Below are positions 36,017 through 45,148 of a stretch of 64,000 bases of DNA, piece by piece. Positions within the stretch are counted from its first letter, which is position 1. Every line of letters starts with the position of its first letter. Both the position numbers and the translations under genes were made by a program. The stretch covers positions 1,364,001-1,428,000 of the forward strand of contig NZ_RAPR01000001.1 of the NCBI RefSeq assembly GCF_003610235.1, in the 5' to 3' direction. The notes below the pieces were generated by a model that saw only the letters and a list, made by a program, of their open reading frames with translations, was not told the origin of the DNA and ran no database searches. Source of the stretch: Catellatospora citrea. Lineage in GTDB: Bacteria > Actinomycetota > Actinomycetes > Mycobacteriales > Micromonosporaceae.

Positions 36017-38131
36017 GTGGGCGGTTTGGAGCTGGTGGCGCTGCGCGCCGCCGGGGTGTCGCTGGTGCTCGACGTGGCCGGCCCCGGCGTGCCGCGGGTG
36101 CTGCACTGGGGCGCCGATCTCGGCGACGCCGTCCCGCTCGACCAGCTGGCCGCCGCGCAGGACGCGGGCGGCAACGCGCTGCCGCCCACCGCGCCCCTGC
36201 TGCCGACCCAGTACGACCGCTGGGCCGGTCGCCCCGGCCTGTCCGGCCACCGCGACGGCGGGCCCGGCCACCTGCGGCTCAGCCTGACCGAGCCGGTCAC
36301 GGTCACCGTCGACCCGACCGGCGGGGGTACGGTGACCGCCACGTCCCACGACGAGGTCGCGGGCATCGCGGTGCGCACCGAGCTGGAGCTCACCCCGCAG
36401 GGACTGATCCGCCAGCGCCACGCCGTCACGAACACCGCGCCGGGTGTGTGGCACGTCGACAGCCTGCTCTGCCTGCTCCCGGTGCCCGCCCAGGCCGCCG
36501 AGGTGCTCGACTTCACCGGCCGCTGGTCCCGCGAGCGGGCGCCCCAGCGCAGCGCGTTCGGCGACCAGACCATCGCCCACGAGAGCCGCCGCGGCCGTAC
36601 CGGCTTCGGTGCGCCGTCGCTGTTCAGCGCGGGCACCCCCGGCTTCGGCTTCCGCACCGGCGAGGTGTGGGGCGTGCACGTCGGCTGGTCCGGCGACCAC
36701 CAGCACCTGGCCCAGCGCCTGCCCGACCGCGACGGCGTGCTCGGCGGCGGCGAGCTGCTGGCGCCCGGGGAGGTGCGGCTGGCCGAGGGCGACACCTACA
36801 CCGGCCCGTGGGCGCACTTCGCCTACTCGGCGTCCGGGTTGGACGGGCTGTCCGCCGCCGTGCACGGCTGGCTGCGCGCCCGCCCGTCGCACCCGGCCTC
36901 GCCCCGGCCGCTGACCCTGAACACCTGGGAGGCGGTCTACTTCGACCACGACCTGGGCAAGCTGACCGCGCTCGCGCGCACCGCCGCCGAGCTGGGCGTG
37001 GAACGCTTCGTGCTGGACGACGGCTGGTTCCTGGGCCGCCGCGACGACAAGGCAGGCCTCGGCGACTGGCACGTCGACGCCGACGTGTGGCCCGACGGGC
37101 TGCACCCGCTGGTCGACGAGGTGAACCGGCTCGGCATGCAGTTCGGGCTGTGGGTCGAGCCGGAGATGGTCAACCCGCGCTCCCGGCTGGCCGAGCTGCA
37201 CCCCGACTGGGTGCTGGCCGCGCCCGGCCGGCTGCCCGAGGAGCAGCGCTGGCAGCACGTGCTCGACGTGGCCCGCCCCGAGGTCTTCGACCACCTGCTG
37301 GAACGGCTCGACGCGCTGGTCACCGAGTACCGCCCGGCGTACCTGAAGTGGGACCACAACCGCGACCTGGTCGAGGCGGTGCACGACGGCGCGGCCGGGG
37401 TGCATGCGCAGACCGAGGCCGTGTACCGGCTGCTCGACGCCCTGCGCGCGCGGCACCCCGGCCTGGAGATCGAGTCGTGCTCGTCCGGCGGCAGCCGCGT
37501 AGACCTCGGCGTGCTGGCCCGCACCGACCGGGTGTGGGGTTCGGACAACAACGACCCGCTGGAGCGCCAGCACATCCAGCGCTGGACCGGCCTGCTGCTG
37601 CCGCCGGAGCTGGTCGGCAGCCACGTCGGCCCGCCCGTCTCGCACACCAACGGCCGCGCCACCTCGCTGGCGTTCCGCTGCGCCACCGCGCTGTTCGGCC
37701 ACGCGGGCATCGAGTGGGACATCACCGGCTGCACCGACGACGAGCGGGCGGCGCTGCGCTCCTGGATCGGGGCGTACCGCCGGCTGCGCGGCCTGCTCCA
37801 CACCGGGCGCACGGTGCGGGCCGACCATCCCGACCCGACGGCGTTCCTGCACGGCGTGGTCGCCACGGACGGCGGGCACGCGCTGTACGCGTACGCCCAG
37901 CTCGGTTCCAGCGCCCGCGACGGCGCCACCCGCCTGCGCCTGCCCGGCCTGGACCCCGCCGCCGCCTACCGGGTGTCCCTGCTGCCCGAACTCCCCGGCC
38001 CACACCTGCACGGCCGCCCCTGGCAGCCCGACCTGGTCCTCACCGGCGCGACCCTGGCCGGCCACGGCCTGCTCGCTCCCCCACTCCGCCCCGCCGAAGC
38101 CTTCATCCTGGAACTGCACCGCCACCCCTGA
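36017..38131 (+). CDS. GH36 alpha-galactosidase
   Basis: A 704-residue GH36 enzyme. The N-terminal beta-sandwich (about 1-290) leads to a barrel beginning at NTWEAVYFDHD and LDDGWFLGRRDD. The nucleophile Asp lies in YLKWDHNRDL and the acid/base Asp in RVWGSDNNDPLER; ESCSSGGSRVDLG provides the substrate-binding Cys/Ser loop. It releases terminal alpha-galactose from raffinose-type sugars or galactomannan side chains, and is intracellular (no signal peptide). GTG start after AGGTGG. No transporter genes are adjacent. Confidence 0.94.
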   Translation: MGGLELVALRAAGVSLVLDVAGPGVPRVLHWGADLGDAVPLDQLAAAQDAGGNALPPTAPLLPTQYDRWAGRPGLSGHRDGGPGHLRLSLTEPVTVTVDPTGGGTVTATSHDEVAGIAVRTELELTPQGLIRQRHAVTNTAPGVWHVDSLLCLLPVPAQAAEVLDFTGRWSRERAPQRSAFGDQTIAHESRRGRTGFGAPSLFSAGTPGFGFRTGEVWGVHVGWSGDHQHLAQRLPDRDGVLGGGELLAPGEVRLAEGDTYTGPWAHFAYSASGLDGLSAAVHGWLRARPSHPASPRPLTLNTWEAVYFDHDLGKLTALARTAAELGVERFVLDDGWFLGRRDDKAGLGDWHVDADVWPDGLHPLVDEVNRLGMQFGLWVEPEMVNPRSRLAELHPDWVLAAPGRLPEEQRWQHVLDVARPEVFDHLLERLDALVTEYRPAYLKWDHNRDLVEAVHDGAAGVHAQTEAVYRLLDALRARHPGLEIESCSSGGSRVDLGVLARTDRVWGSDNNDPLERQHIQRWTGLLLPPELVGSHVGPPVSHTNGRATSLAFRCATALFGHAGIEWDITGCTDDERAALRSWIGAYRRLRGLLHTGRTVRADHPDPTAFLHGVVATDGGHALYAYAQLGSSARDGATRLRLPGLDPAAAYRVSLLPELPGPHLHGRPWQPDLVLTGATLAGHGLLAPPLRPAEAFILELHRHP

Positions 38132-38150
38132 CCACCGCCACCCCTCGGGT

Positions 38151-38207
38151 TGATCATGAACTTATGGCACGGTTCGGCGGCGTGTCATGTGCCCAACTTC
38201 ATGATCA
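38151..38207. repeat. Imperfect inverted repeat after GH36 gene
   Basis: TGATCATGAACTTATGGCAC (38151-38170) and GTGCCCAACTTCATGATCA (38189-38207) pair with one bulge and two mismatches around an 18-nt loop. It may serve as terminator for the GH36 gene. Confidence 0.65.
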
Positions 38208-38236
38208 CCTGGAGCTGACGGCAGGCTGGGGCGGGA

Positions 38237-38470
38237 TCAGGGCTTGGAGCGGCGTTGCGCCTGGATGCCGACGCCGAGGGCGACGCCCATGGCGATGCCG
38301 ACGCCGACGCCCATGGCGAGGTTGCCCAGTGCCAGGCCGAAGGCCGCGCCGAACGCCGTGCCGAGCGCGATGCCCAGCGCCAGGGCGCTGCCCGAGCCCT
38401 CGTCCGCTGCCTCGGCACCGTCCCCGCCCGGATCCTCGACGGGCCGGTCGGTGTCCTTGTCGTCCGTCAC
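38237..38470 (-). CDS. 77-aa glycine-zipper membrane protein
   Basis: The acidic N-terminus (TDDKDTDRPVEDPGGDGAEA) is followed by about 45 residues of repeating small residues (ALALGIALGTAFGAAFGLA and a second similar stretch) ending in basic QAQRRSKP. The G-x-x-x-G pattern suits one or two tightly packed membrane helices. The GTG at 38470 has an excellent GGGGAGG site, which rules out the longer upstream frame. Function unknown. Confidence 0.72.
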   Translation of the reverse strand: MTDDKDTDRPVEDPGGDGAEAADEGSGSALALGIALGTAFGAAFGLALGNLAMGVGVGIAMGVALGVGIQAQRRSKP

Positions 38471-38639
38471 GATCGCCTCCCCACTGTCGGGCAACCCGAT
38501 ACCCGGTCCGGCTCGAACCATGCCAGACGCCGTCAACCCGCCGGTGGCGGGCTCACGGAGTGAGCGCCCGGCACGCCGCGCCATGCAGGGCATCGGCACG
38601 GCTCGGCCACTCCGGCACGCCGGAATCGGCCCGGCTCGG

Positions 38640-39341
38640 TCACTCCGGAAGGCCGGGGATCGTCAGCTGCCCGGGAATCTCCGGGACGGGTCCGCCGCCC
38701 CGGGCGTCGTCCGATTCGTCGGACGGGACGGGCGGTCCGTCGGGCGACACGGGCACGGGCGGCAGCGGTCCGGCCGCCGGGTCCGGGAACAGCCGGGCGA
38801 GTTGGGGCAGGCGGCGGACCGTCTCGGCGGGGTCGTCGAAGTTCCAGTGCTCGTCCTGCAGGGTCTGCAGCCGGGGCTTGGTCCGGTGCTCCTCGACGGC
38901 GCGGTAGATGTTGGCGCCGTGGCCGCGTACGCCCTCGAAGGCTTCGGAGGCGGCGTAGTTGAGCTCCTCCCACTCCGGCCACTCGTCGGCGCGCCAGTCG
39001 CCGCGCACGCGCCCGGCCAGGCTGCGGACCTGCGGCACGCGCGCCAGCGCGTCCGGGTCGTCGACCAGGCGCTCGAAGGTGTCCCGGCCCAGGCTCATCA
39101 GCCAGGTGCGGAAGTAGCAGAAGCCGTCGTCGGAGCAGCCGCCGAAGATCCGGTAGGCCGCGCCCCACATCAGCCAGGTCATGGCGCGGTCGGACGCGTC
39201 GTCCAGGTGCGCCTCGAACTCCAGGATCTCCTCGACCTCACGTGCCGCGAGCTGCGCCTGGATCCAGCCGGCACGGCGCGCCCGGCCCGGATCCTCCCGC
39301 ACCGCACGCTCGATGAGCCCCCAGAACTCCCCCACATCCAC
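38640..39341 (-). CDS. DUF4240 domain protein
   Basis: Residues 1-130 match DUF4240: the start VGEFWGLIERA, LMWGAAYRIFGGCSDDGFCYFRTWL and LGRDTFERLVDDPDAL. The C-terminal 80 residues are Pro/Asp-rich and low-complexity. DUF4240 proteins often accompany toxin or SMI1-type genes, but the function is unknown. Start GTG 39341 with GGGAG 12 nt upstream. Confidence 0.82.
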   Translation of the reverse strand: MDVGEFWGLIERAVREDPGRARRAGWIQAQLAAREVEEILEFEAHLDDASDRAMTWLMWGAAYRIFGGCSDDGFCYFRTWLMSLGRDTFERLVDDPDALARVPQVRSLAGRVRGDWRADEWPEWEELNYAASEAFEGVRGHGANIYRAVEEHRTKPRLQTLQDEHWNFDDPAETVRRLPQLARLFPDPAAGPLPPVPVSPDGPPVPSDESDDARGGGPVPEIPGQLTIPGLPE

Positions 39342-39464
39342 GGCAGGCACTCTCCCACATCCGTCCGACGGTCCCGCCCCGGCACCGATGTCGATCACGG
39401 TGCCAGGGCGGCGACACGCCGTCGAACCTGGCCATAGGTTCATGATCAGCGGGAAAGTGGGGCC

Positions 39465-39486
39465 GGGCGGGCCGGGTGGCCCGCCC
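39465..39486 (-). terminator. Hairpin downstream of GH48 gene
   Basis: GGGCGGGCC-gggt-GGCCCGCCC, perfect 9-bp arms, 11 bp past the GH48 stop (minus strand). Confidence 0.7.
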
Positions 39487-39496
39487 GGGTGGGTGG

Positions 39497-42400
39497 TCAG
39501 CCTGCGGGGAACAGGCTGCCGTAGTCGGCGAACGCCATGGCGATGTCCGACTGGGCCCAGAAGCGGTGGTAGGTGAAGGTGGGTGCCGGGCCGGTGCCGT
39601 TCATGTACGCCGCCACTGCCGGCCAGGCCGGGTCGGTGGCGTAGAACGGGCGGACGGACATGAAGGTCGAGCTGGAGTTGATCGGCACGCCGGTGCCCAT
39701 CATGCCGCTGAAGCTCGACGGGACGTACATGCCGGTCTGCGTGGTGGAGTTCCACACGTCGTCGAACCGGTTGTAGTCCTCACGGACCTCGGGCACCACG
39801 ATGCCCTTGGTGTCGTTCGCCTTCAGCAGGATCATCCGGTCCAGCAGGCCCTTCGCGGTCGCCTTGGCGGAGTTGCCCAGGGTCGAGCCGTTCTCCTTGG
39901 CCGCGTAGTAGGTCAGCGTACGGGCGTAGGCCGCCGCGACGCCGACGTCGTTGCTGGTCTTGGAGACCGTCACGTGCAGGTTGGGGTTGGCCGCCGGGGT
40001 GCCGCCGCCGCTGAAGTTGCCGGACGGCTGGCCGGACCAGGTCATGTCACCGGGGATGGTGAACGTCGAGCCCGAGCCGAGCGTGGTGTTGGCGACCGCC
40101 CAGGCGACCCACTTGTCGAGGATGGCCTTGGCCTTGGCGTTGCCGGTGACGTAGTAGTACTCCGCCACCCGGTGCAGCGACCACGCCTGGAAGCCGAACC
40201 ACTGGTTGCTGGGCGGGTCGTGGTAGACCGGCTTGACGTCGTACGCCATGCCGTAGAACGTCGGCGTGCCGGACGGCGGGGCCGAGTAGTTGCCGTTCCA
40301 GCTGTTCGTCGCGCCACCGGCGATGGCGCCCTCGGCCGACTGCAGCCAGAGGTAGAAGTCCAGCTGCCGGGTGAGGCTGGTGTCCCAGTCCGTCGCCGCC
40401 GTGGGCGACTGCGGGCGCAGCGCCGACGGGCCCGACGAGCCGAGCACGTACGCCGCCAGCGGGTTCTGGTAGCCCTGGTGGTTGTGGCTGGAGCCGATGC
40501 GCCACGACCACGCCCCGCCGATGTCGCCGCCCCAGGCGTAGTACCAGGACAGCAGGTAGTTGGAGCTGCTCTTGCCACTGCCCGGCGTGCAGGAGGTGGA
40601 GGTGCAGCCCGGGGTCTTGAAGTACTTGTCGTACATCGCGTACCGCAGGTAGTCGCCCATCTTGGCGGCCTTGGCGATGGTCGCCGAGATCTGCGACTGG
40701 TTGCCCTGGGCCGTGGCCCACTGCAGCGCCCAGTACGCGGCCTCGACGGCACGCGCGTCGGCGTCCGGCGCGTTGGTGTAGCGCCACTGGTTGGTGCCCG
40801 ACCCCTGGATGAACAGGGACGGGAAGTTCGCGAACCGGCCCGTGTCACAGGACGGGTGCGCAACCGTCTCCCAGGTGGACTCCTGCGGCCCGCGCTGGAA
40901 CGTGTTGATGTAGGTGACGCGCTGCGTGCTGTCGCCGCACTCGGCGCCGGTACGGCCGGTGCCGTACTTGTACACGTCGTCGACGTCGAGCAGCCAGTGC
41001 ATGCCGTAGATGTTGCGGTTGCCGTACGTGCTCTGCAGCTCGTTGGCCAGCGGGTCCTGACCGGCGACCACGCTGGTGCTCAGCGCCACCGGGTAGCCGT
41101 TGGGCTGCAACGACTCGGGTGCGTAGTCGGCCGGGTCGCTCGGGTTGTAGGTGCTCTGTCCCGGCTGGGCGGCCGCGGACGGGATGATGTACTGCTCGGT
41201 GATGTTCCAGGCGTTGTTGAACGGGGTCCAGTTGCCGGTGACCCGGCCGTACTGGGCCTCCATCCAGATCCAGAAGCTGAACGCCTCGGACGTCGTCTCG
41301 TGGCCGTGGTCGGGCGCCTCGACGAGCAGCGTCTCGATGGTGTGGTACGGGATGCCCTCGGGCGAGAAGTACCCGTTGGCCGGGTCCTTGAGCTTGTTGT
41401 ACTGCGTGGTGAACTCGGTGATGTAGGCGTTGGCGGTGTTCTCGTCGTCGACCTCGGTCGCGGTGACGGTCACCGAGCTCAGCCCGCTGGACGCGACCGT
41501 GATCGGCCGGGTGCCGTTGGTGCTGTCGCTGTCCTGCGCCGCGGCCAGGGTCACGTTCTGCGTGGTGTTCCAGTTGCTGGTCGTGAACGTCAGGCTCGCG
41601 CCGGACGACACCGTGAGGTTGGTGTCACCGGAGCCGGCCGTGTTGGTGACCGTCACGTTGCCGGACGGCTGCGCGGCCAGCCGCACGGCGTACACGGCGG
41701 TGCTGCCCTCGGGCACGTTCACGCTGGTCGGCGTGACGACGAGGGACTGCGGGGTGACCGTGTCGTTGTCGGCCTCGGTCGCGGTCACCGTCACCGAGGT
41801 CAGGCCGCTGGAGGCGACCGTGATCGGCCGGGTGCCGTTGGCGGTGTCGGAGTCCTCGGCCGCGGCCAGGGTCACCGTCTGCGGGGTGCTCCAGTTGCTG
41901 GTGGTGAACGTCAGGCTCGCACCGGACGACACCGTGAGGTTGGTGTCACCGGAACCGGCCGTGTTGGTGACCGTCACGTTGCCGGACGGCTGCGCGGCCA
42001 GGCGCACCGTGTAGGTCCCGGTGGAGCCCTCGGGCACGCTGACCGCGGTCGACGAGACCACCAGCGACTGCGGCGTGACCGTGTCGTTGTCGGCTTCGGT
42101 GGCGTTGACGGTCACCGAGGTCAGGCCACTGGACGCGACGGTGAACGGCCTGGTGCCGTTGCTGGTGTCGGAGTCCTCCGCCGCCGCGAGGGTCACGATC
42201 TGGTTGGTGTTCCAGTTGCTCGTCGTGAAGGTCAGGCTCGCGCCCGAGGACACGGTGAGGTTGGTGTCACCGGAACCAGCGGTCGTGGCGACCGTGACGT
42301 TGCCGGACGGCTGTGCGGACAGGCGTACCGCGTAGGTCGCGGTGCCGCCCTCGGGCACGCTCACCGACGTCGGCGACACGACCAGGCTCACCGTCGGCGT

Positions 42401-42814
42401 GGTCCCGCCGCAGGAGACCCCGTTGATCGCGAAGTTCGACGGGTTCGTGTTCGTGCCGCTGTACGAGCCGTTGAACCCGATGCCGGTCGACGCGCCCGTG
42501 GCCAGGTTGCCGTTGTAGGACAGGTTCGTCGCGGTGACGTTCTGCCCGGACTGGCTGTAGTTGGCCGACCAGCCCTGGATGCCGCCCTGGTTGCCAGGCC
42601 AGGTCCAGGTCAGTGACCAGCTGGTCAGCGGGTCACCGGTGTTGGTGATGTTGATGTTGGCGCCGAAGCCGCTGCCGTTGTCCCAGGCTTTCGTATAGGT
42701 CACCTGGCAGGACACGGCGGCGTGGGCCGGGGACGCGATCGTCGCCCCCGTGACCACGACCATGGCGCCGACCGCGACCAGCGCGACGCGACGCCTCAAC
42801 GTGCGGAAACTCAT
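39497..42814 (-). CDS. Secreted GH48 exocellulase with CBM2 and three beta-repeat modules
   Basis: 1105 residues. A Sec signal peptide (to TIASPAHA-A) is followed by a CBM2 cellulose-binding module (about 33-135: SCQVTYTKAWDNGSGFGANI ... INGVSCGG). Three Calx-beta-like repeats of 107 residues (about 142-460) come next, then the GH48 catalytic domain (about 465-1105). The proton-donor region HETTSEAFSFW is present, as are GGDIGGAWSWRIGSSHNHQGY and the C-terminal YHRFWAQSDIAMA. GH48 enzymes are reducing-end cellobiohydrolases, usually the key processive cellulase of a strain. Two dyads lie upstream. Confidence 0.96.
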   Translation of the reverse strand: MSFRTLRRRVALVAVGAMVVVTGATIASPAHAAVSCQVTYTKAWDNGSGFGANINITNTGDPLTSWSLTWTWPGNQGGIQGWSANYSQSGQNVTATNLSYNGNLATGASTGIGFNGSYSGTNTNPSNFAINGVSCGGTTPTVSLVVSPTSVSVPEGGTATYAVRLSAQPSGNVTVATTAGSGDTNLTVSSGASLTFTTSNWNTNQIVTLAAAEDSDTSNGTRPFTVASSGLTSVTVNATEADNDTVTPQSLVVSSTAVSVPEGSTGTYTVRLAAQPSGNVTVTNTAGSGDTNLTVSSGASLTFTTSNWSTPQTVTLAAAEDSDTANGTRPITVASSGLTSVTVTATEADNDTVTPQSLVVTPTSVNVPEGSTAVYAVRLAAQPSGNVTVTNTAGSGDTNLTVSSGASLTFTTSNWNTTQNVTLAAAQDSDSTNGTRPITVASSGLSSVTVTATEVDDENTANAYITEFTTQYNKLKDPANGYFSPEGIPYHTIETLLVEAPDHGHETTSEAFSFWIWMEAQYGRVTGNWTPFNNAWNITEQYIIPSAAAQPGQSTYNPSDPADYAPESLQPNGYPVALSTSVVAGQDPLANELQSTYGNRNIYGMHWLLDVDDVYKYGTGRTGAECGDSTQRVTYINTFQRGPQESTWETVAHPSCDTGRFANFPSLFIQGSGTNQWRYTNAPDADARAVEAAYWALQWATAQGNQSQISATIAKAAKMGDYLRYAMYDKYFKTPGCTSTSCTPGSGKSSSNYLLSWYYAWGGDIGGAWSWRIGSSHNHQGYQNPLAAYVLGSSGPSALRPQSPTAATDWDTSLTRQLDFYLWLQSAEGAIAGGATNSWNGNYSAPPSGTPTFYGMAYDVKPVYHDPPSNQWFGFQAWSLHRVAEYYYVTGNAKAKAILDKWVAWAVANTTLGSGSTFTIPGDMTWSGQPSGNFSGGGTPAANPNLHVTVSKTSNDVGVAAAYARTLTYYAAKENGSTLGNSAKATAKGLLDRMILLKANDTKGIVVPEVREDYNRFDDVWNSTTQTGMYVPSSFSGMMGTGVPINSSSTFMSVRPFYATDPAWPAVAAYMNGTGPAPTFTYHRFWAQSDIAMAFADYGSLFPAG
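41445..42395 (-). repeat. Three tandem 321-bp coding repeats inside GH48 gene
   Basis: The segment encoding the linker consists of three units of 321 bp (107 codons), each with VPEGST-type, SSGASLTFTTSNW and AEDSD motifs. Long stretches are near-identical at DNA level, implying recent tandem duplication or conversion. Boundaries are approximate. Confidence 0.85.
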
Positions 42815-42948
42815 GAGCTCTCCTCGTGGAGCGGGTGCCGGCCGCTAGTCCCGGATCGGGGCCGTGGACGGGACGGAGACGCGGCGGCCGCGCAGCGGCC
42901 GACCAGGCGCCGTCCGGTCCCACCGGTTGCCCTCGGCCGCCCGTTCCG

Positions 42949-42964
42949 CGTGTGGCTCCACACG
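42949..42964. promoter_or_regulatory. 16-bp palindrome upstream of GH48 gene
   Basis: CGTGTGG-ct-CCACACG is a perfect 7+2+7 dyad 135 bp before the GH48 start; size and symmetry are typical of a LacI- or GntR-family operator. It differs from the TGGGAGCGCTCCCA CebR box. Target protein unknown. Confidence 0.4.
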
Positions 42965-42981
42965 AGTAGATGCATCGTCGC

Positions 42982-43010
42982 ATCGACCCTTGCTGATCAC
43001 AAGGGTCGAT
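42982..43010. promoter_or_regulatory. 11-bp inverted repeat upstream of GH48 gene
   Basis: ATCGACCCTTG-ctgatca-CAAGGGTCGAT, perfect 11-bp arms, in the 300-bp gap between the deacylase stop and the GH48 start (both genes on minus). It could terminate the deacylase operon or act as a regulator site. The remaining gap shows no gene. Confidence 0.5.
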
Positions 43011-43115
43011 CACGCAGCAGTTCTCAGCGCCCTCTCAACGTTCTCAGCGAACGCACAGCAGGTCGTGGGCACCGACGGCGGGCTCCGGCCCAGGGCGGAC
43101 CCGCCGTCGACGCCG

Positions 43116-44672
43116 TCAGCCGCGCAGCACGTGGCCGCGCCGCTCCCCGGTGAACCGTCCCACGTCGACGACCACGTGACCCGCCAGCACGACGTGCTCG
43201 ACGCCCGTCGGCCGCACGTCGGGCACCGCGTAGGTGCCGTCGTGGCCGATCGTCGCCGGGTCGAACACGACCAGGTCCGCGACCGCGCCCGCACCGATGT
43301 GTCCGCGCCCGGTGAGTCCGAACTGGTCGGCGATCGCCGAGGTCATCTTGCGGACCGCCTCGGGCAGCGTGAGCAGGCCGCGCTCGCGCACGTACTCGCC
43401 CAGCACCCGGGGGAAGCAGCCCCAGGTGCGCGGGTGCTGCAGGCCGACCGGCGGGCCGTTGTCGGAGCCGATGCCGATCAGCGGATCGACCATGATCGTC
43501 TCGACGTCCTCCTCGGCCATCAGGGTGACCACCATGCCCGCGCCCGGGTCGGCCACGAGCACCTCGCACAGCGTGTCGAAGGCGTCGCCGGCGCCCGCCA
43601 ACTCGGCCAGGGTGCGCCCGGTGACCTCGGGCCGGGTCGTGTGCGTGGTGACCAGGACGTCGGCCGGGGTCACCCGGGCCCAGAAGCCGTGGGGCTGCGT
43701 CAGGTCCTCGGCCAGGGCGCGCAGCTCGGCGCGGGCGGCCGGGTCGGCGAGTCGGGCCCGCATCGCCTGCGTGCCGCCGACCTGCGCCGCGCCCGGCAGC
43801 AGCGCGTTGAGGAAGGTGCCGCCGGCGCGGTACGGGTACTGGTCGCCGCGCACGTCGACCCCCGCGAGGCGGGCCTCGTGCAGCTTCGCCAGCAGCAGCT
43901 TGGCGTTGCCGTGGTTGGCCTGCCCGGCGACCTTGCAGTGCGACACCTGCAGGCGCACCCGGGCCTGCGTCGCGATGGCGATCGCCTCGTCCAGGGCCTC
44001 GCCGAGCCGGTCGTCCTCATTGCGCATGTGGGTGGTGTAGGGGCGGTTCCAGCGGTGCGCGACCCGGGCCAGAGCGATCAGCTCGTCGGTGTCGCCGTAG
44101 CTGCCCGGCGGGTAGATCAGGCCGCTGGACAGGCCGACCGCACCGGCCGCGAACGCGTCGTCGGCCAGGCGGCACATCTGCTCCAGCGCGCCGGGGCGCA
44201 ACCGCTCGTCCATGCCGTTGGCGTACGCCCGCAGCGTGTTGTGCCCGACCAGGGCGGCGATGTGGTTCGTCGGTCCGGCGGCCGCGATGTCGGCCAGGTA
44301 GCCCGCGAAGTCGCGGGGCACGACCGGCACGCCCCCGGCCAGCTCGGCGAAGAGCGGCCCGGTGGCCTCGATCGTGGCGGCGTCCAGGGGCGCGAACGAG
44401 AACCCGCAGTTGCCGACGATCTCCGTGGTGACGCCCTGGAACAGCTTGAACGGCTGCGGCTCGGGCAGCAGCGGCACCGGATCGGAGTGGCTGTGCGCGT
44501 CGATGAAACCGGGCGCGACCGCCAGGCCGGTCACGTCGATCTCCCGCCGGGCCGGGCCGAGGTCCGCGCCGACGGCGACCACGCGGTCGCCCGTGACCGC
44601 CACGTCGGCGGCGGCACCGGGGCCGCCGAGGCCGTCGTACACCGTGCCGCCGCGCAGCACCAGGTCGTGCAT
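43116..44672 (-). CDS. N-acyl-D-amino-acid deacylase family amidohydrolase
   Basis: A 518-residue D-aminoacylase-type amidohydrolase. The metal motif DAHSHSD, the bridging region NCGFSFAP, the ligands in QVSHCK and TTHMRNE, and the late IGSDNGPP Asp are all present. It hydrolyses N-acyl-D-amino acids or dipeptide analogues in the cytoplasm. The ATG follows GGAGGA. It is the last gene of a cluster with a GNAT and an N-acylamino-acid racemase, 80 bp after a small membrane-protein gene, which points to D-amino-acid metabolism. Confidence 0.9.
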   Translation of the reverse strand: MHDLVLRGGTVYDGLGGPGAAADVAVTGDRVVAVGADLGPARREIDVTGLAVAPGFIDAHSHSDPVPLLPEPQPFKLFQGVTTEIVGNCGFSFAPLDAATIEATGPLFAELAGGVPVVPRDFAGYLADIAAAGPTNHIAALVGHNTLRAYANGMDERLRPGALEQMCRLADDAFAAGAVGLSSGLIYPPGSYGDTDELIALARVAHRWNRPYTTHMRNEDDRLGEALDEAIAIATQARVRLQVSHCKVAGQANHGNAKLLLAKLHEARLAGVDVRGDQYPYRAGGTFLNALLPGAAQVGGTQAMRARLADPAARAELRALAEDLTQPHGFWARVTPADVLVTTHTTRPEVTGRTLAELAGAGDAFDTLCEVLVADPGAGMVVTLMAEEDVETIMVDPLIGIGSDNGPPVGLQHPRTWGCFPRVLGEYVRERGLLTLPEAVRKMTSAIADQFGLTGRGHIGAGAVADLVVFDPATIGHDGTYAVPDVRPTGVEHVVLAGHVVVDVGRFTGERRGHVLRG

Positions 44673-44752
44673 GGTGTCATTCCTCCACAGGGTGGGCCGA
44701 CCGGCTCGCACAGGGTGCGCCGGTCGAGGGGGTGGATCCGCGCCGGGGAAGG

Positions 44753-45076
44753 TCAGGCGACGCGGGCGCGGGCCGCGGCGGTGAAGGCGATGAGTCCGGC
44801 CGCCACGATCGGCAGACCGATGGAGAACAGGGCCAGCGCGCCGAGCGCGCACAGCAGCACCCCGGACGCGAGCAGTGCGGGAGCCCGGAACCGCCGCGAG
44901 CGGATCGACCCGTGCAGCGTCAGCGCCGCCGCGACCAGCAGGCCGCCCACGAACCAGAGCACCGGCACGTCGCCCTGCCCGAGCACGAGCACGACGTAAC
45001 CGGTGGCCGAGCCGAGACACAGCAGCGCGACGACGAGTGCCAGCCAGTCGACACCTGGTCGGGTCCGCGTTGCCAC
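44753..45076 (-). CDS. 107-aa integral membrane protein
   Basis: Three or four hydrophobic helices (WLALVVALLCLGSATGYVVL, VLWFVGGLLVAAALTL, two more near the C-terminus) with short basic loops. GTG start. No family recognised. It sits in line between the racemase and the deacylase and may belong to the same transcription unit; a link to transport of their substrate is only a guess. Confidence 0.65.
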   Translation of the reverse strand: MATRTRPGVDWLALVVALLCLGSATGYVVLVLGQGDVPVLWFVGGLLVAAALTLHGSIRSRRFRAPALLASGVLLCALGALALFSIGLPIVAAGLIAFTAAARARVA

Positions 45077-45148
45077 CCCGTCATTGTCGCCGACGGCGGC
45101 CCCACCGGCACGACCAACAGCCCGACCAGGGCAAACCGGCTTTCGGTG

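Noticed and set aside
41445..42395. Regularly spaced repeats considered as a CRISPR array
   Set aside because: Units are 321 bp, in frame and encode similar protein modules; no short repeat/spacer pattern exists here or elsewhere in the window.
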